Shown here: one piece after another, positions 1-6,651 of the stretch | Position numbering within the stretch: the first letter of the stretch is position 1 | How the letters are laid out: every line of letters starts with the position of its first letter | Source: Actinomycetes bacterium | GTDB taxonomy: Bacteria > Actinomycetota > CALGFH01 | DNA length: 22,384 nucleotides | Assembly (NCBI GenBank): GCA_030152105.1 | Contig: JASLIH010000577.1 | Coordinates: forward strand, 1 to 22,384 | Direction: 5' to 3' | Program-made: the position numbers and the translations under genes | The notes under the pieces: model-generated | The model's input: only the letters and a program-made list of their open reading frames with translations | Databases searched by the model: none | What the model was told of the DNA's origin: nothing

Positions 1-519
1 GCTCACGGCATACCGCTCGGCCAGGTTCTCGGCCGTCTCGCCCATGGCCTCGGAGGCCAGCGGGTCCATGAAGCCGTCCGAGGACATGCCGTCCTCGATC
101 ACCGCCGGCCCCATCCGGTACCCGCCGCGCATCCCCCGCAGTAGGTACGGCGTGCGGGTCATGTTCTCCATGCCGACGACCAGGGCCACGTCGATCTCAC
201 CGAGGATGATCGACCCAGCCGCCAGCGTCAGCGCCTTGGCGCTCGACCCACACGCCTTGTTGACGGTGTAGGCGGGCACCGTCTCTGGCACCCCAGCCCG
301 GATCGACACCTGCCGTCCAGGGTTCGGCCCATTCCCGGCCTGACGCCCATGCCCGGCCACCGTCTCGTCGACCTGCCCCGGGTCGACCCCGGCGGCATCG
401 AGCGCCGCCCGAGCGGCCGCGATCCCAAGGTCGACCGCTGGCACGTCGGCGAACGCCCCCATGAACCGCCCCATCGGGGTCCGCTTGGCGCCGACAACCA
501 CCACCGAACGCTGCTCCAT
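1..519 (-). CDS. Thiolase (acetyl-CoA C-acyltransferase), N-terminal part, runs off left edge
   Basis: The minus strand reads from an ATG at 519 through 173 codons to base 1 without a stop, so only the N-terminal half of a usual ~390-residue thiolase is present. It opens MEQRSVVVVGAKRTPMGRF, typical of the family. The nucleophilic cysteine is C90 in NKACGSS, followed by the conserved GMENMTRTPYLL. Thiolases condense two acyl-CoAs to a 3-ketoacyl-CoA or cleave one with CoA; the C-terminal His and Cys residues lie outside the window. A strong Shine-Dalgarno (GGGAGGGG) ends 2 nt before the ATG. Whether it acts in biosynthesis or beta-oxidation cannot be told. It lies downstream of the DivIVA gene on the same strand with a 148-bp gap that has its own promoter candidate. 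Confidence 0.92.
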   Translation of the reverse strand, partial: MEQRSVVVVGAKRTPMGRFMGAFADVPAVDLGIAAARAALDAAGVDPGQVDETVAGHGRQAGNGPNPGRQVSIRAGVPETVPAYTVNKACGSSAKALTLAAGSIILGEIDVALVVGMENMTRTPYLLRGMRGGYRMGPAVIEDGMSSDGFMDPLASEAMGETAENLAERYAVS

Positions 520-552
520 GACCCCTCCCAGGCCCAACCGAGATCCCCGCCC

Positions 553-570
553 ATTGTAGGTCGACCCTAC
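553..570 (-). promoter_or_regulatory. Candidate promoter -10 and overlapping inverted repeat before the thiolase gene
   Basis: Read on the minus strand, TACAAT (553-558) fits a sigma-70-type -10, placed about 25 nt before the thiolase Shine-Dalgarno. It overlaps an inverted repeat with arms GTAGG and CCTAC separated by 5 nt (556-570). A repressor bound there would block the -10, a common arrangement for TetR-type control of fatty-acid genes. No clear -35 is visible, so this is tentative. Confidence 0.28.
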
Positions 571-667
571 CGGGGGGCCTGGTGCGGGGCGCGATGCGGG
601 GTCGGGGCGACCTCAGACGACGGGCGGTTCCACCCGTGGACGGGCCGCGACTCGGCGGTGCCGGAGG

Positions 668-1969
668 CTAGGAGCCGCCCTTGCTCTCCTTGGAGGCTGG
701 CTTGGAGGGGCGGGACTTGGGGCCGTTGTTACCGACTGGCTCGAGTCGCTGGGTGACATCCGGGCCCGGTCCGGCTTCGCCGTTGGCTGGCCCTGCCGTG
801 CCGTTGGCGGCGGGAGGGGTCGGCTCGGTGGTGGCGGCCGGGGTCGGCTGGGTGGTCTCGGCGGTGGTGGAGGTCAGGGCGGGCTGAGTGGGCTCGCCGT
901 CCCTCGCCGACGACCCGTCGGCGCCGTCGTCGACCGCGTCGGACAGGGCCGGCTGCTCCGGCCGGTCGGCGGTCCCGGGCCGAGCCGGGTCCGTCGTTCC
1001 CGGCCGGGTGGCCGACAGCATGCCGTCGCCACCGTCAGCGAGCTTCCCACCGTCGCCAAGGTCGCCGAGGTCGCCAAGGTCACTGGGGTCGCCAGCGGCG
1101 GTCAGCTCGCCAGGGTCGTCACCGGGGGCGAGCTTGAGGGAGTCGTCGCCGGCGGTGAGGTCGCCGGCGGCGGTGCGGTCCCGGGGGCGGAGGTCGGGGA
1201 ACCGGGGGCTCTCCTCTGGGGAGCTGGCGGGCGGCTCGACCCCGAGCCGGGCGGCCGCGGCCGCGGTCGCCACGTCCAGGTCCTCCTGCTCCTCCTCGAC
1301 CCGGCCGATGCCCGCGCGGACCTCGTCCAGCACCGACTCCAGGTGACCGTAGACACGGCCCAGCTGCTCCAGCGAGCGGTGGCGGAGGGTCTCCAGCCGG
1401 ATCGTCTCGGCCTCGACCCCGATGCGCTCGCGCTCGGCCTCCTGCCAGATCATGTCGGTCGCGTCGCGAGCTTCCTCCAGCACCGTCCGGGCGTCCTGCT
1501 CGGCCTGGGCCCGCATCTCCTCGGCCGCCTGGAGGGCGTCCTCCTCGACTCGCGCCCCCTCGCTCCTGGCCTCCTCGAGGGTGTGGCGGGCGTCGCCCTC
1601 GATCTCGCCGGCCCGGTGCTCGGCCGCCTTGATGATCTCGGCGGCTTCCTCCTCGGCGGCCTCGACCGTCTCCTGCGCCCGGTCGGCAGCGTCGGCGAGC
1701 ATGTTCTCGGACGACCGGCCGGCCTCCTCGAGGATGCTGGCCACATGCGTGCCGAGGTGGCTGAAGGACGCGGCGTTCTTGTTGTCGATCTCCACCCGGT
1801 AGGCGCGCTTCTCGGCCTCGTCGGCGCGGAGTCGTTCCTGCTCGATCTGGTTGGCGACCTCGGCGGCCCACATCTCCACCTGGCGACGGTCGAAGCCCCG
1901 GAGGACGACCATGAAGTCTGGCATGTCGACCTTCGGCTCGCTTGGCATGTGTGGCTCGAACGCGCTCAC
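668..1969 (-). CDS. DivIVA-domain coiled-coil protein with acidic, Pro/Thr-rich tail
   Basis: The 433-residue product starts with GTG preceded by GGGAGGT. Residues 17-45 (FMVVLRGFDRRQVEMWAAEV) match the N-terminal DivIVA/Wag31 signature, which senses curved membrane and organises polar growth and septation. Residues ~45-235 form a long Ala/Glu/Arg coiled coil with no obvious breaks. From ~245 the protein is low complexity: a Gly/Asp/Leu segment around 267-318 built on short GDL-type repeats (9-bp DNA repeats near 1050-1100), then a Pro/Thr/Ala tail ending in a basic Lys/Ser patch. It is longer than typical Wag31 because of this tail. It could be the main polar scaffold or an accessory paralogue; no mur, fts or sepF genes lie nearby to settle this. 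Confidence 0.82.
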   Translation of the reverse strand: MSAFEPHMPSEPKVDMPDFMVVLRGFDRRQVEMWAAEVANQIEQERLRADEAEKRAYRVEIDNKNAASFSHLGTHVASILEEAGRSSENMLADAADRAQETVEAAEEEAAEIIKAAEHRAGEIEGDARHTLEEARSEGARVEEDALQAAEEMRAQAEQDARTVLEEARDATDMIWQEAERERIGVEAETIRLETLRHRSLEQLGRVYGHLESVLDEVRAGIGRVEEEQEDLDVATAAAAARLGVEPPASSPEESPRFPDLRPRDRTAAGDLTAGDDSLKLAPGDDPGELTAAGDPSDLGDLGDLGDGGKLADGGDGMLSATRPGTTDPARPGTADRPEQPALSDAVDDGADGSSARDGEPTQPALTSTTAETTQPTPAATTEPTPPAANGTAGPANGEAGPGPDVTQRLEPVGNNGPKSRPSKPASKESKGGS

Positions 1970-2060
1970 GGGGGAGACCTCCCTCTCTGCATGTTGGGGA
2001 CCGGAGGCGAAATACTATCTCGCAAGACGACTCGCCCGTACGCGCGATAGCCTACCGCTC
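1970..2060. other. Divergent promoter region between the DivIVA gene and csaA
   Basis: This 91-bp gap between two divergent genes contains the Shine-Dalgarno of the DivIVA gene (GGGAGGT, minus strand) and an A/T-richer stretch around 2009-2025. The csaA side carries a -10 hexamer annotated separately. No hairpin is evident. Confidence 0.5.
2048..2053 (+). promoter_or_regulatory. -10 hexamer TAGCCT of csaA, probable leaderless promoter
   Basis: TAGCCT ends 7 nt before the csaA ATG, so the expected transcription start falls on or next to the A of the start codon. No Shine-Dalgarno is present. The same geometry recurs at several other genes here. Confidence 0.5.
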
Positions 2061-2423
2061 ATGCCAGAGACAACCGAATCCGGCACTGTGCTGCCCACCG
2101 TCGAGGCCGGGCAATTCTTCGCCGTCGACATCCGTTCGGCCCTGGTCACGGCCGTCGAGGAGTTCCCGGAGGCCCGCCGTCCGGCCTACAAGGTCCGCCT
2201 CGACCTGGGCCCCCTCGGCGAACGGGTGGCAAGCGCCCAGATCACCACCTATCCGCCCCAGGAACTCGTCGGCACCACTGTCGTGTGCGTGGTCAATTTC
2301 CCTCCCAGGCGGATCGCCGGCTTCAAGTCCGAAGTCCTCATCCTCGGCGTCTACGACCCCGACGGCGCCGTCATCCTTCTCCGCCCTGACCGCCCCGTCC
2401 CCCCGGGGCACCGGGTCGGCTAA
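2061..2423 (+). CDS. csaA: CsaA-like tRNA-binding-domain protein
   Basis: This 120-residue protein matches the CsaA family along its whole length: FFAVDIRSALVTAVEEFPEA at 19-38, then PAYKVRLDLGPLG, SAQITTYPPQELVG, VVNFPPRRIAGFKSEVLILG (78-97) and a C-terminal LRPDRPVPPG. The fold is the small OB-fold tRNA-binding domain also fused to Met- and Phe-tRNA synthetases. In Bacillus, CsaA has been described as an export-related chaperone, and the family binds tRNA as a dimer. The ATG at 2061 is chosen because homologues begin here and a -10 lies 7 nt upstream; the open frame extends further 5' but overlaps the divergent gene. The TAA stop overlaps the stop of the convergent nuclease gene. Confidence 0.88.
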   Translation: MPETTESGTVLPTVEAGQFFAVDIRSALVTAVEEFPEARRPAYKVRLDLGPLGERVASAQITTYPPQELVGTTVVCVVNFPPRRIAGFKSEVLILGVYDPDGAVILLRPDRPVPPGHRVG

Positions 2424-4222
2424 CCGTTCGCCGAAGCGGCGCCGGCCAACGAGCCGGCGTGGTGGCGGGGGCGTCGTGGACGGGAGGGGCGGGCCTCGGG
2501 GCGGCCGCGGGCTTCGCCGGGGGGCCAGGCGTGGCGGTGGCGGCCGGGGTCGTAGCGGAGCTGCAGGAGCGCACCGCCGATCGCGGGGCTGGCCAGGCGG
2601 CCGCGGACCGCGAGGAGCTCGGCCTTGCCGGCGGCGCCTTCCAGCCAGCGGGTGACCAGGTTGACCTCGTCGGCCAGGTGGCGGGGCGGGGGACCGTCGA
2701 ACAGCTCCGGTGAGGCGGCCAGCTCCAGCAGGCGCTCGACGCCCGGCTGGTCGTCGGCGGCGACCAGGCCGACGGCGGCCAGCTGGCCCCGCCGGACCAC
2801 GGTCACCTCCCGCCCGTCACCGTGGGGGCGGGCCAGGACGATCTCCTCCGCCCCGGCCAGGGCGGCCGCCCGGCGTGCCTCGGCCAGGGCGCGGGTGAGC
2901 GCCTCCAGCCGGTCCCGGGCGCCCGCCGCCTGCTCGTAGCGCTGCTCGGCCGCGTAGCCGGCCATGCGCCGCCGCAGCGGGCCCAGCACCGGCTCCGGGT
3001 CGCCGTCCAGGGCCGCCTCCAGGGTGGCGACCAGGGCGGCGTAGCCTTCCTGGCCAACCGCGCCGGTGCACGGCCCGAGGCAGCGCCCCAGCTCCAGCAG
3101 GGCACAGGCCGACCCGCCGCCGCGCGCCCCGATCCGCATGGTGCAGCGGCGCAGCGGCAGGGCGTCCTCGATCGCCGCCTTGACCAGCTCGGCCTGGCCG
3201 GCCGAGCCAAACGGCCCCAGGTAGCGGGCGCCGTCGGGCTGGACCCGGCGGACCACCGACAGGCGGGGGAACCGCTCGCGGGTCAGCTTGAGGTAGCAGT
3301 AGCGCTCGGGGTTGCGGCTGCGGCGGTTGTAGCGGGGACGGTACTGCTGGATCAGCCGGACCTCGCGGACGCTGGCCTCCAGCTCGGTCGCGCACGGCTG
3401 GTGGTCGATGGCCGCCAGCTCGCGAAGCAGGTCGGCGATCTTCACCCGTCCGTCACCCGAGAAGTAGCTGCGGACCCGGGTCCTGAGGTCCTTGGCCTTG
3501 CCCACGTACAGGACCCGCCCGCCGGCGTCGCGGAACAGGTAGACGCCGGGGCAGCGCGGCAGCCGGTCGGCCAGATGGACCTTCTTGAAGCTGGCCCCGG
3601 CCTTGGCCGAGGGGAACTCGATCAGGTCCTCCAGGGCGAGCACGCCGTAGGAGCCGGCCCGCTCGAGCAGGCTGTGGAACACGTCGACGGTCGCCCTGGC
3701 GTCGGTCAGGGCCCGGTGGCAGGGGGCGACCGTGGCCCCCAGGTAGGCGGCCAGGGTGGCCAGGCGGACGTTCGGCACCTCGTCGCGGGGGAGCAGCTTG
3801 CGGGCCAGCCGGGCGGTGCACACGACCCGGTTGGCCATGCGCTGGTAGCCGTGCCGCTCCAGGTTGGCCTGGACGAAGCGCCGGTCGAAGGAGGCGTTGT
3901 GGGCGACCAGGACGGCGCCGCCGAGGAACTCGAGCAGGCAGGGGAGCACGACCTCGATCGGCTCGGCGTCGGCCACCATCCCGTTCGTGATGCCGGTCAG
4001 GGCGCTGATCAGCGGCGGGATGGAGACCTCGGGGTCGACCAGAGTGTGGAAGGTGCCGAGGACCTCGCCGCCACGGATCTTGACGGCGCCGACCTCGGTG
4101 ATCCGGTCGTTGGCGGGCGACCCGCCGGTGGTCTCGAGGTCGAGCACGACGAACTCGACGTCGAGCAGCGGGGTTCCGAGGTCGTCGAGGCGACCCTGGA
4201 TGGCGACGGATGCGGCGGGCAT
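2420..4222 (-). CDS. DEDDh exonuclease fused to GIY-YIG (UvrC/Cho-like) endonuclease, actinobacterial DNA-repair protein
   Basis: The 600-residue protein has two nuclease modules. Residues ~22-190 are a DnaQ-type 3'-5' exonuclease with all DEDDh residues visible: D28 and E30 (VVLDLETTG), D113 (HNASFD), H169 and D174 (HRALTD). Residues ~222-300 are a GIY-YIG nuclease (GVYLF at 226, LYVGKAKDLRTRVRSYF at 238-254, E287 before the RPRYN motif). Cysteines C360, C373, C381 and C385 occupy the positions of the UvrC cysteine cluster, known to bind an iron-sulfur centre in UvrC. A UVR-like helix pair lies at ~415-445. The C-terminal RNase H-like endonuclease and HhH domains of UvrC are absent, as in Cho; the last ~45 residues are basic and low complexity. 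Mycobacterium has proteins of this architecture (Rv2191 type). An upstream SOS box indicates damage induction. Confidence 0.9.
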   Translation of the reverse strand: MPAASVAIQGRLDDLGTPLLDVEFVVLDLETTGGSPANDRITEVGAVKIRGGEVLGTFHTLVDPEVSIPPLISALTGITNGMVADAEPIEVVLPCLLEFLGGAVLVAHNASFDRRFVQANLERHGYQRMANRVVCTARLARKLLPRDEVPNVRLATLAAYLGATVAPCHRALTDARATVDVFHSLLERAGSYGVLALEDLIEFPSAKAGASFKKVHLADRLPRCPGVYLFRDAGGRVLYVGKAKDLRTRVRSYFSGDGRVKIADLLRELAAIDHQPCATELEASVREVRLIQQYRPRYNRRSRNPERYCYLKLTRERFPRLSVVRRVQPDGARYLGPFGSAGQAELVKAAIEDALPLRRCTMRIGARGGGSACALLELGRCLGPCTGAVGQEGYAALVATLEAALDGDPEPVLGPLRRRMAGYAAEQRYEQAAGARDRLEALTRALAEARRAAALAGAEEIVLARPHGDGREVTVVRRGQLAAVGLVAADDQPGVERLLELAASPELFDGPPPRHLADEVNLVTRWLEGAAGKAELLAVRGRLASPAIGGALLQLRYDPGRHRHAWPPGEARGRPEARPSRPRRPRHHAGSLAGAASANG

Positions 4223-4263
4223 CCCGGCGGTTCCTTTCGTCCGCTCTGGGCTGTCGAGGCCTG

Positions 4264-4292
4264 ACGCTAGACGAACACGTGTTCGAGGTCAA
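4264..4292 (-). promoter_or_regulatory. SOS-regulated promoter: LexA box between -35 and -10 of the repair nuclease gene
   Basis: On the minus strand TTGACC (4287-4292) is followed by a 17-nt spacer and TAGCGT (4264-4269), a well-formed sigma-70-type promoter whose start would lie ~35 nt before the nuclease ATG. The spacer contains TCGAACACGTGTTCGT (4271-4286), matching the actinobacterial/Gram-positive LexA operator core GAAC-N4-GTTC with flanking T and CG. LexA bound there would cover the space between the polymerase contacts. This makes the downstream exonuclease/GIY-YIG protein a probable SOS-regulon member. Confidence 0.82.
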
Positions 4293-4344
4293 GCACCAAG
4301 CGCCTACTTGGGGACAACAGCGCCGGAACGAGCTGCGCGGTGGG

Positions 4345-5028
4345 TCAGGCGCGCCGGGCGGCCACGGCCATGCCGAGGCCGAGGGCCAGGAACCCGAGGG
4401 CGAACACCGCGGCCAGCCGTTCGGGCGCGGCCACGGCCAGCACGATGGCCGCGGCCAGGCAGGCCAGGAACAGCGGCCCGGCAGCGGCCCGGACCACGAC
4501 GTCGGGCAGGGCCGGGGCCGGGAGCTCGCCACGGCGCATGGCTCGGCGGGCGGCGACGGCGATGTCCATCTGGCCGGCCGCCGACGCCTCGACCACCAGG
4601 CGGCGCCAGAACACCGCCGGTCCCGACGCCCGCTCCAGCCCGGCCAGCAGCGCCCGGACCCCGGCCAGGTCGCCGAGGCGCAGCAGCGCGGTGGCCCGGA
4701 TGGCCAGGGCCTCGCCGCCGCCCGCGCGGCCGGCCCGGCCGGCCAGCTCCTCGGCCAGCGACGGGTCGCCGGCGGTCAGGGCAACGGCGGCACAGCGGGC
4801 CAGGTGCTCGCCGCCGGCGGCCGGGTGCCTGGCCGCGCGGTGGGCGTGGGCGAGGGCCAGTTCGGGGGCGAGCGACCCGGGCAGCAGATAGGCGGCGGCG
4901 AGCAGGCTCAGCGCCTCGGCGCCACGTTCGGGGTCGTCCGCGGCCCGCTTGAAGCAGGCCATGGCCTCGCGGATCCTGCCGGTGGCCACGTGCTGGCGAC
5001 CGGCTTCAACCAGCTCGTGCGCTCCCAC
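4345..5028 (-). CDS. TPR-like protein with C-terminal membrane hairpin, function unknown
   Basis: The start is set at the GTG at 5028 because AGGAGGT (5034-5040) sits 5 nt before it; the frame stays open upstream but that extension is Pro/Arg-rich and unlike protein. The 227-residue product begins VGAHELVEAGRQHVATG and consists of short Ala/Leu-rich helix pairs like TPR or Sel1 repeats (AMACFKRAADD, ALSLLAAAYLLPGS, AEELAGRAGRAGG, AIRATALLRLGDLAGVRALL). The end (~180-225) has two hydrophobic segments separated by a short APERLA turn, so the helical domain is probably tethered to the membrane. I do not recognise a family. It lies downstream of fabD on the same strand, separated by 330 bp containing repeats. 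Confidence 0.6.
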   Translation of the reverse strand: MGAHELVEAGRQHVATGRIREAMACFKRAADDPERGAEALSLLAAAYLLPGSLAPELALAHAHRAARHPAAGGEHLARCAAVALTAGDPSLAEELAGRAGRAGGGEALAIRATALLRLGDLAGVRALLAGLERASGPAVFWRRLVVEASAAGQMDIAVAARRAMRRGELPAPALPDVVVRAAAGPLFLACLAAAIVLAVAAPERLAAVFALGFLALGLGMAVAARRA

Positions 5029-5033
5029 CGCGC

Positions 5034-5040
5034 ACCTCCT
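5034..5040 (-). promoter_or_regulatory. Shine-Dalgarno AGGAGGT that fixes the start of the TPR-like gene
   Basis: A seven-base perfect anti-16S match lies 5 nt before the GTG at 5028, the strongest such site in the window. It argues against the longer ATG start at 5187. Confidence 0.75.
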
Positions 5041-5223
5041 ACCTCTCGGCCCACCGCGAGGGCCGCGGTGATCGCAATCGTAAGCGAAAGGTGGGTCGCC
5101 GCGGCAGGGGGACAAACGGGACGCAGGGGCGGTACGGCTCGACTTTGGGGCCGAAGCGGGGGGCTGTGGATGAACGGAAGCCGCCAACCACCCGGTGGGC
5201 TACCCTCCCGTATGGGGCCCTCT
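5041..5223. other. Non-coding stretch between the TPR-like gene and the tandem repeats
   Basis: I see no convincing gene here. A minus-strand TACGAT (5077-5082) is a possible -10 for the TPR-like gene, without a good -35. The stretch also holds a short palindrome, CCACCCGGTGGG (5190s), resembling the CCACCGGG that begins each downstream repeat unit. Open frames crossing it read as Pro/Arg/Gly-rich shadows. Confidence 0.4.
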
Positions 5224-5370
5224 CCACCGGGTCCGGGGCTCAGGCGCGGGACCCCCAGGAGCCTGAGGCTGAGCGCGCCTCCCACCGGGTCCTGAGGGGT
5301 CAGGCGCGGGCTTCCAGGAGCCTGAGGCTGAGGGCGGCTCCCACCGGGTCCTGAGGGGTTAGGCGCGGGC
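5224..5370. repeat. Tandem repeat, 58/59-bp unit, 2.5 copies, abutting the 3' end of fabD
   Basis: Three copies begin with CCACCGGGTCC at 5224, 5282 and 5341. Copy 1 (5224-5281) and copy 2 (5282-5340) are near-identical along their length, sharing CAGGCGCGGG and CCAGGAGCCTGAGGCTGAG. Copy 3 matches copy 2 for 30 bp with one mismatch, and that stretch includes the fabD stop codon and last codons. Each full unit carries CCTGAGG-type imperfect palindromes and the odd-centred palindrome AGCCTGAGGCT, so it may fold as a weak hairpin series and act as a fabD terminator. The fabD 3' end appears to have been duplicated downstream. Confidence 0.9.
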
Positions 5371-6282
5371 GGACTCGGCGAGGGCGCGGACCTCGTCGGG
5401 GGTGGCGGCGATGGCGACCACGGCGCGGGGGTCGATGCGGCGGATCAGGCCTTCGAGGACCTTGCCAGGGCCGAGCTCGACGTAGCTGGTGGTGCCGAGC
5501 TCGCGGAGTCGCTCGACGCAGCTGGTCCAGTGGACCGGGTTGGTGAGCTGGCGGGCCAGGAGCCGGCCGGCCTGGCGGCCGCTGCGGACCACCCTGGCCT
5601 TGGCGTTGGAGACCAGGGGGACCTCGAGCCGGGTCAGGTCGATCCGGTCCAGGGCCTCCTTGAAGGGGCGCTTGGCCGCGTGCATCAGCGGCGTGTGGAA
5701 GCCGCCGCCAATGGGCAGGGTCAGGACCCGCTTGGCCCCGGCGGCCAGGGCCCGGCGGGCCGTCTCCTCGACCGCCGCGGACTCGCCCGAGATGACCACC
5801 TGGCCGGGGGCGTTGGAGTTGGCCAGGAACACCTTGCCGACCTGGCGGCGCACGTTGCGGCAGAGCTGGCCGACGGTCTTGTCGGGCAGCCCGAGCACGA
5901 CCCGCATCACCCCGGTGCCGCCGGCCTGGTGGGCCAGCTCGGCCCGGCGCACGACCAGCTCGAGGCCCTGCTCGAAGCTGACCCCGCCGGCAGCGAACAG
6001 GGCGGCGTACTCGCCCAGGGAGTGGCCGGCGACCAGGTCGGGCCGCAGGCCCTCCTCGCGGGCCAGGATGTGGCAGGCGGCCGAGTGGACGTAGATGGCC
6101 GGCTGGGCCTTGCGGGTGTCGGAGAGGGCGGCGTCGCCGGACTCCAGGACCTCGATCACGTCCCAGCCGAGGATCTCGGACGCCCGGACGAACGGCCAGC
6201 CGGCCGGGTCGTCGGCCCAGGGGGCGCCGCTGTCCTTGGCGATACGTCCCTGGCCGGGGAAGGTGAAGGCGATCTTTTCCAC
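5359..6282 (-). CDS. fabD: Malonyl-CoA:ACP transacylase FabD
   Basis: The 307-residue length is typical of FabD, which moves malonyl from CoA to acyl carrier protein for fatty-acid synthesis in the cytosol. Visible motifs are FPGQG (8-12), Q60 in KAQPAIY, the nucleophile S88 in GHSLGEY, R113 for substrate carboxylate binding, the catalytic H196 in GGGFHTPLM, and the late ELGPGKVLEGLI. The start is GTG at 6282, giving MEKIAFTFPGQG as expected. A minus-strand TAGGAT lies 9 nt before it, with no Shine-Dalgarno. The residues after FPGQG (RIAKDSG) differ from the usual SQ, but all catalytic residues are present. No fabH, acpP or fabF is adjacent, so unlike many actinobacteria the gene is isolated. 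Its 3' end is part of a tandem repeat. Confidence 0.93.
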   Translation of the reverse strand: MEKIAFTFPGQGRIAKDSGAPWADDPAGWPFVRASEILGWDVIEVLESGDAALSDTRKAQPAIYVHSAACHILAREEGLRPDLVAGHSLGEYAALFAAGGVSFEQGLELVVRRAELAHQAGGTGVMRVVLGLPDKTVGQLCRNVRRQVGKVFLANSNAPGQVVISGESAAVEETARRALAAGAKRVLTLPIGGGFHTPLMHAAKRPFKEALDRIDLTRLEVPLVSNAKARVVRSGRQAGRLLARQLTNPVHWTSCVERLRELGTTSYVELGPGKVLEGLIRRIDPRAVVAIAATPDEVRALAESARA

Positions 6283-6291
6283 AGGGCAAGC

Positions 6292-6297
6292 ATCCTA
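6292..6297 (-). promoter_or_regulatory. -10 hexamer TAGGAT of fabD
   Basis: TAGGAT ends 9 nt before the fabD GTG. No Shine-Dalgarno lies between them, so the mRNA is probably leaderless or has only a 1-3 nt leader. Confidence 0.42.
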
Positions 6298-6389
6298 CCT
6301 AAGAGGGGTCGCAAACTTATATCCATTCAATACGACTCTTACACCACCGCCCCGGTTACCCTTGACGGCGACCTCGTTCAGGCTCGCCC

Positions 6390-6395
6390 AGGAGG
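6390..6395 (+). promoter_or_regulatory. Shine-Dalgarno AGGAGG that fixes the start of the zinc-ribbon gene
   Basis: AGGAGG ends 4 nt before the GTG at 6400. It identifies the true start inside a much longer open frame that overlaps fabD on the other strand. Confidence 0.72.
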
Positions 6396-6399
6396 ACGC

Positions 6400-6651
6400 G
6401 TGCTCGACCACCTTCCCGGCCCAGGCGAGCGCCTGCGCTGCACCGCCTGCGGCAACCTGACCCGCTTCGACGTGGAGACCAGCCGGCGCACGACCGGCTT
6501 CTGGCACTTCACCGTGGCCGGCGAGCTGACGGTTGAGGACGAGCGTGACCTGGCCGTGCAGGCCGAGGAGGTCCGCTGCCGCTGGTGCGGGTCGGCCAGC
6601 GACGTCGAGGTCGTCCCCGTGATCGGCGAGCCCACCTCGGCCGAGCGATGA
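6400..6651 (+). CDS. Small zinc-ribbon-like protein (two CxxC), function unknown
   Basis: The 83-residue product starts at GTG 6400, fixed by an AGGAGG 4 nt upstream. It carries two CxxC pairs, C14/C17 (CTACGN) and C60/C63 (CRWCGS), separated by a strand-rich middle (TTGFWHFTVAGELTVE), a layout suited to one structural zinc ion. I know of no assigned function. Its TGA overlaps the ATG of the NYN nuclease gene (ATGA at 6648), so the two are translationally coupled and probably work together. It might help the nuclease bind nucleic acid; that is inference from position only. Confidence 0.72.
   Translation: MLDHLPGPGERLRCTACGNLTRFDVETSRRTTGFWHFTVAGELTVEDERDLAVQAEEVRCRWCGSASDVEVVPVIGEPTSAER

Larger units (their letters stand above)
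6283..6399. other. A/T-rich divergent promoter region between fabD and the zinc-ribbon gene
   Basis: Bases ~6311-6343 are strikingly A/T-rich for this window (AAACTTATATCCATTCAATA), as expected for a promoter serving both divergent genes. On the minus strand TAGGAT (6292-6297) is the likely fabD -10. On the plus strand several A/T hexamers are possible -10s but none has a convincing -35. Confidence 0.5.

Noticed and set aside
1040..1110. Short direct repeats suggestive of CRISPR or VNTR
   Set aside because: They are 9-bp in-frame repeats encoding GDL-type residues in the DivIVA-type protein; there are no spacers.
2822..4264. 480-codon plus-strand frame opposite the repair nuclease
   Set aside because: The antisense strand of a high-GC gene is commonly open. 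The composition is low complexity, while the minus strand has complete nuclease motifs.
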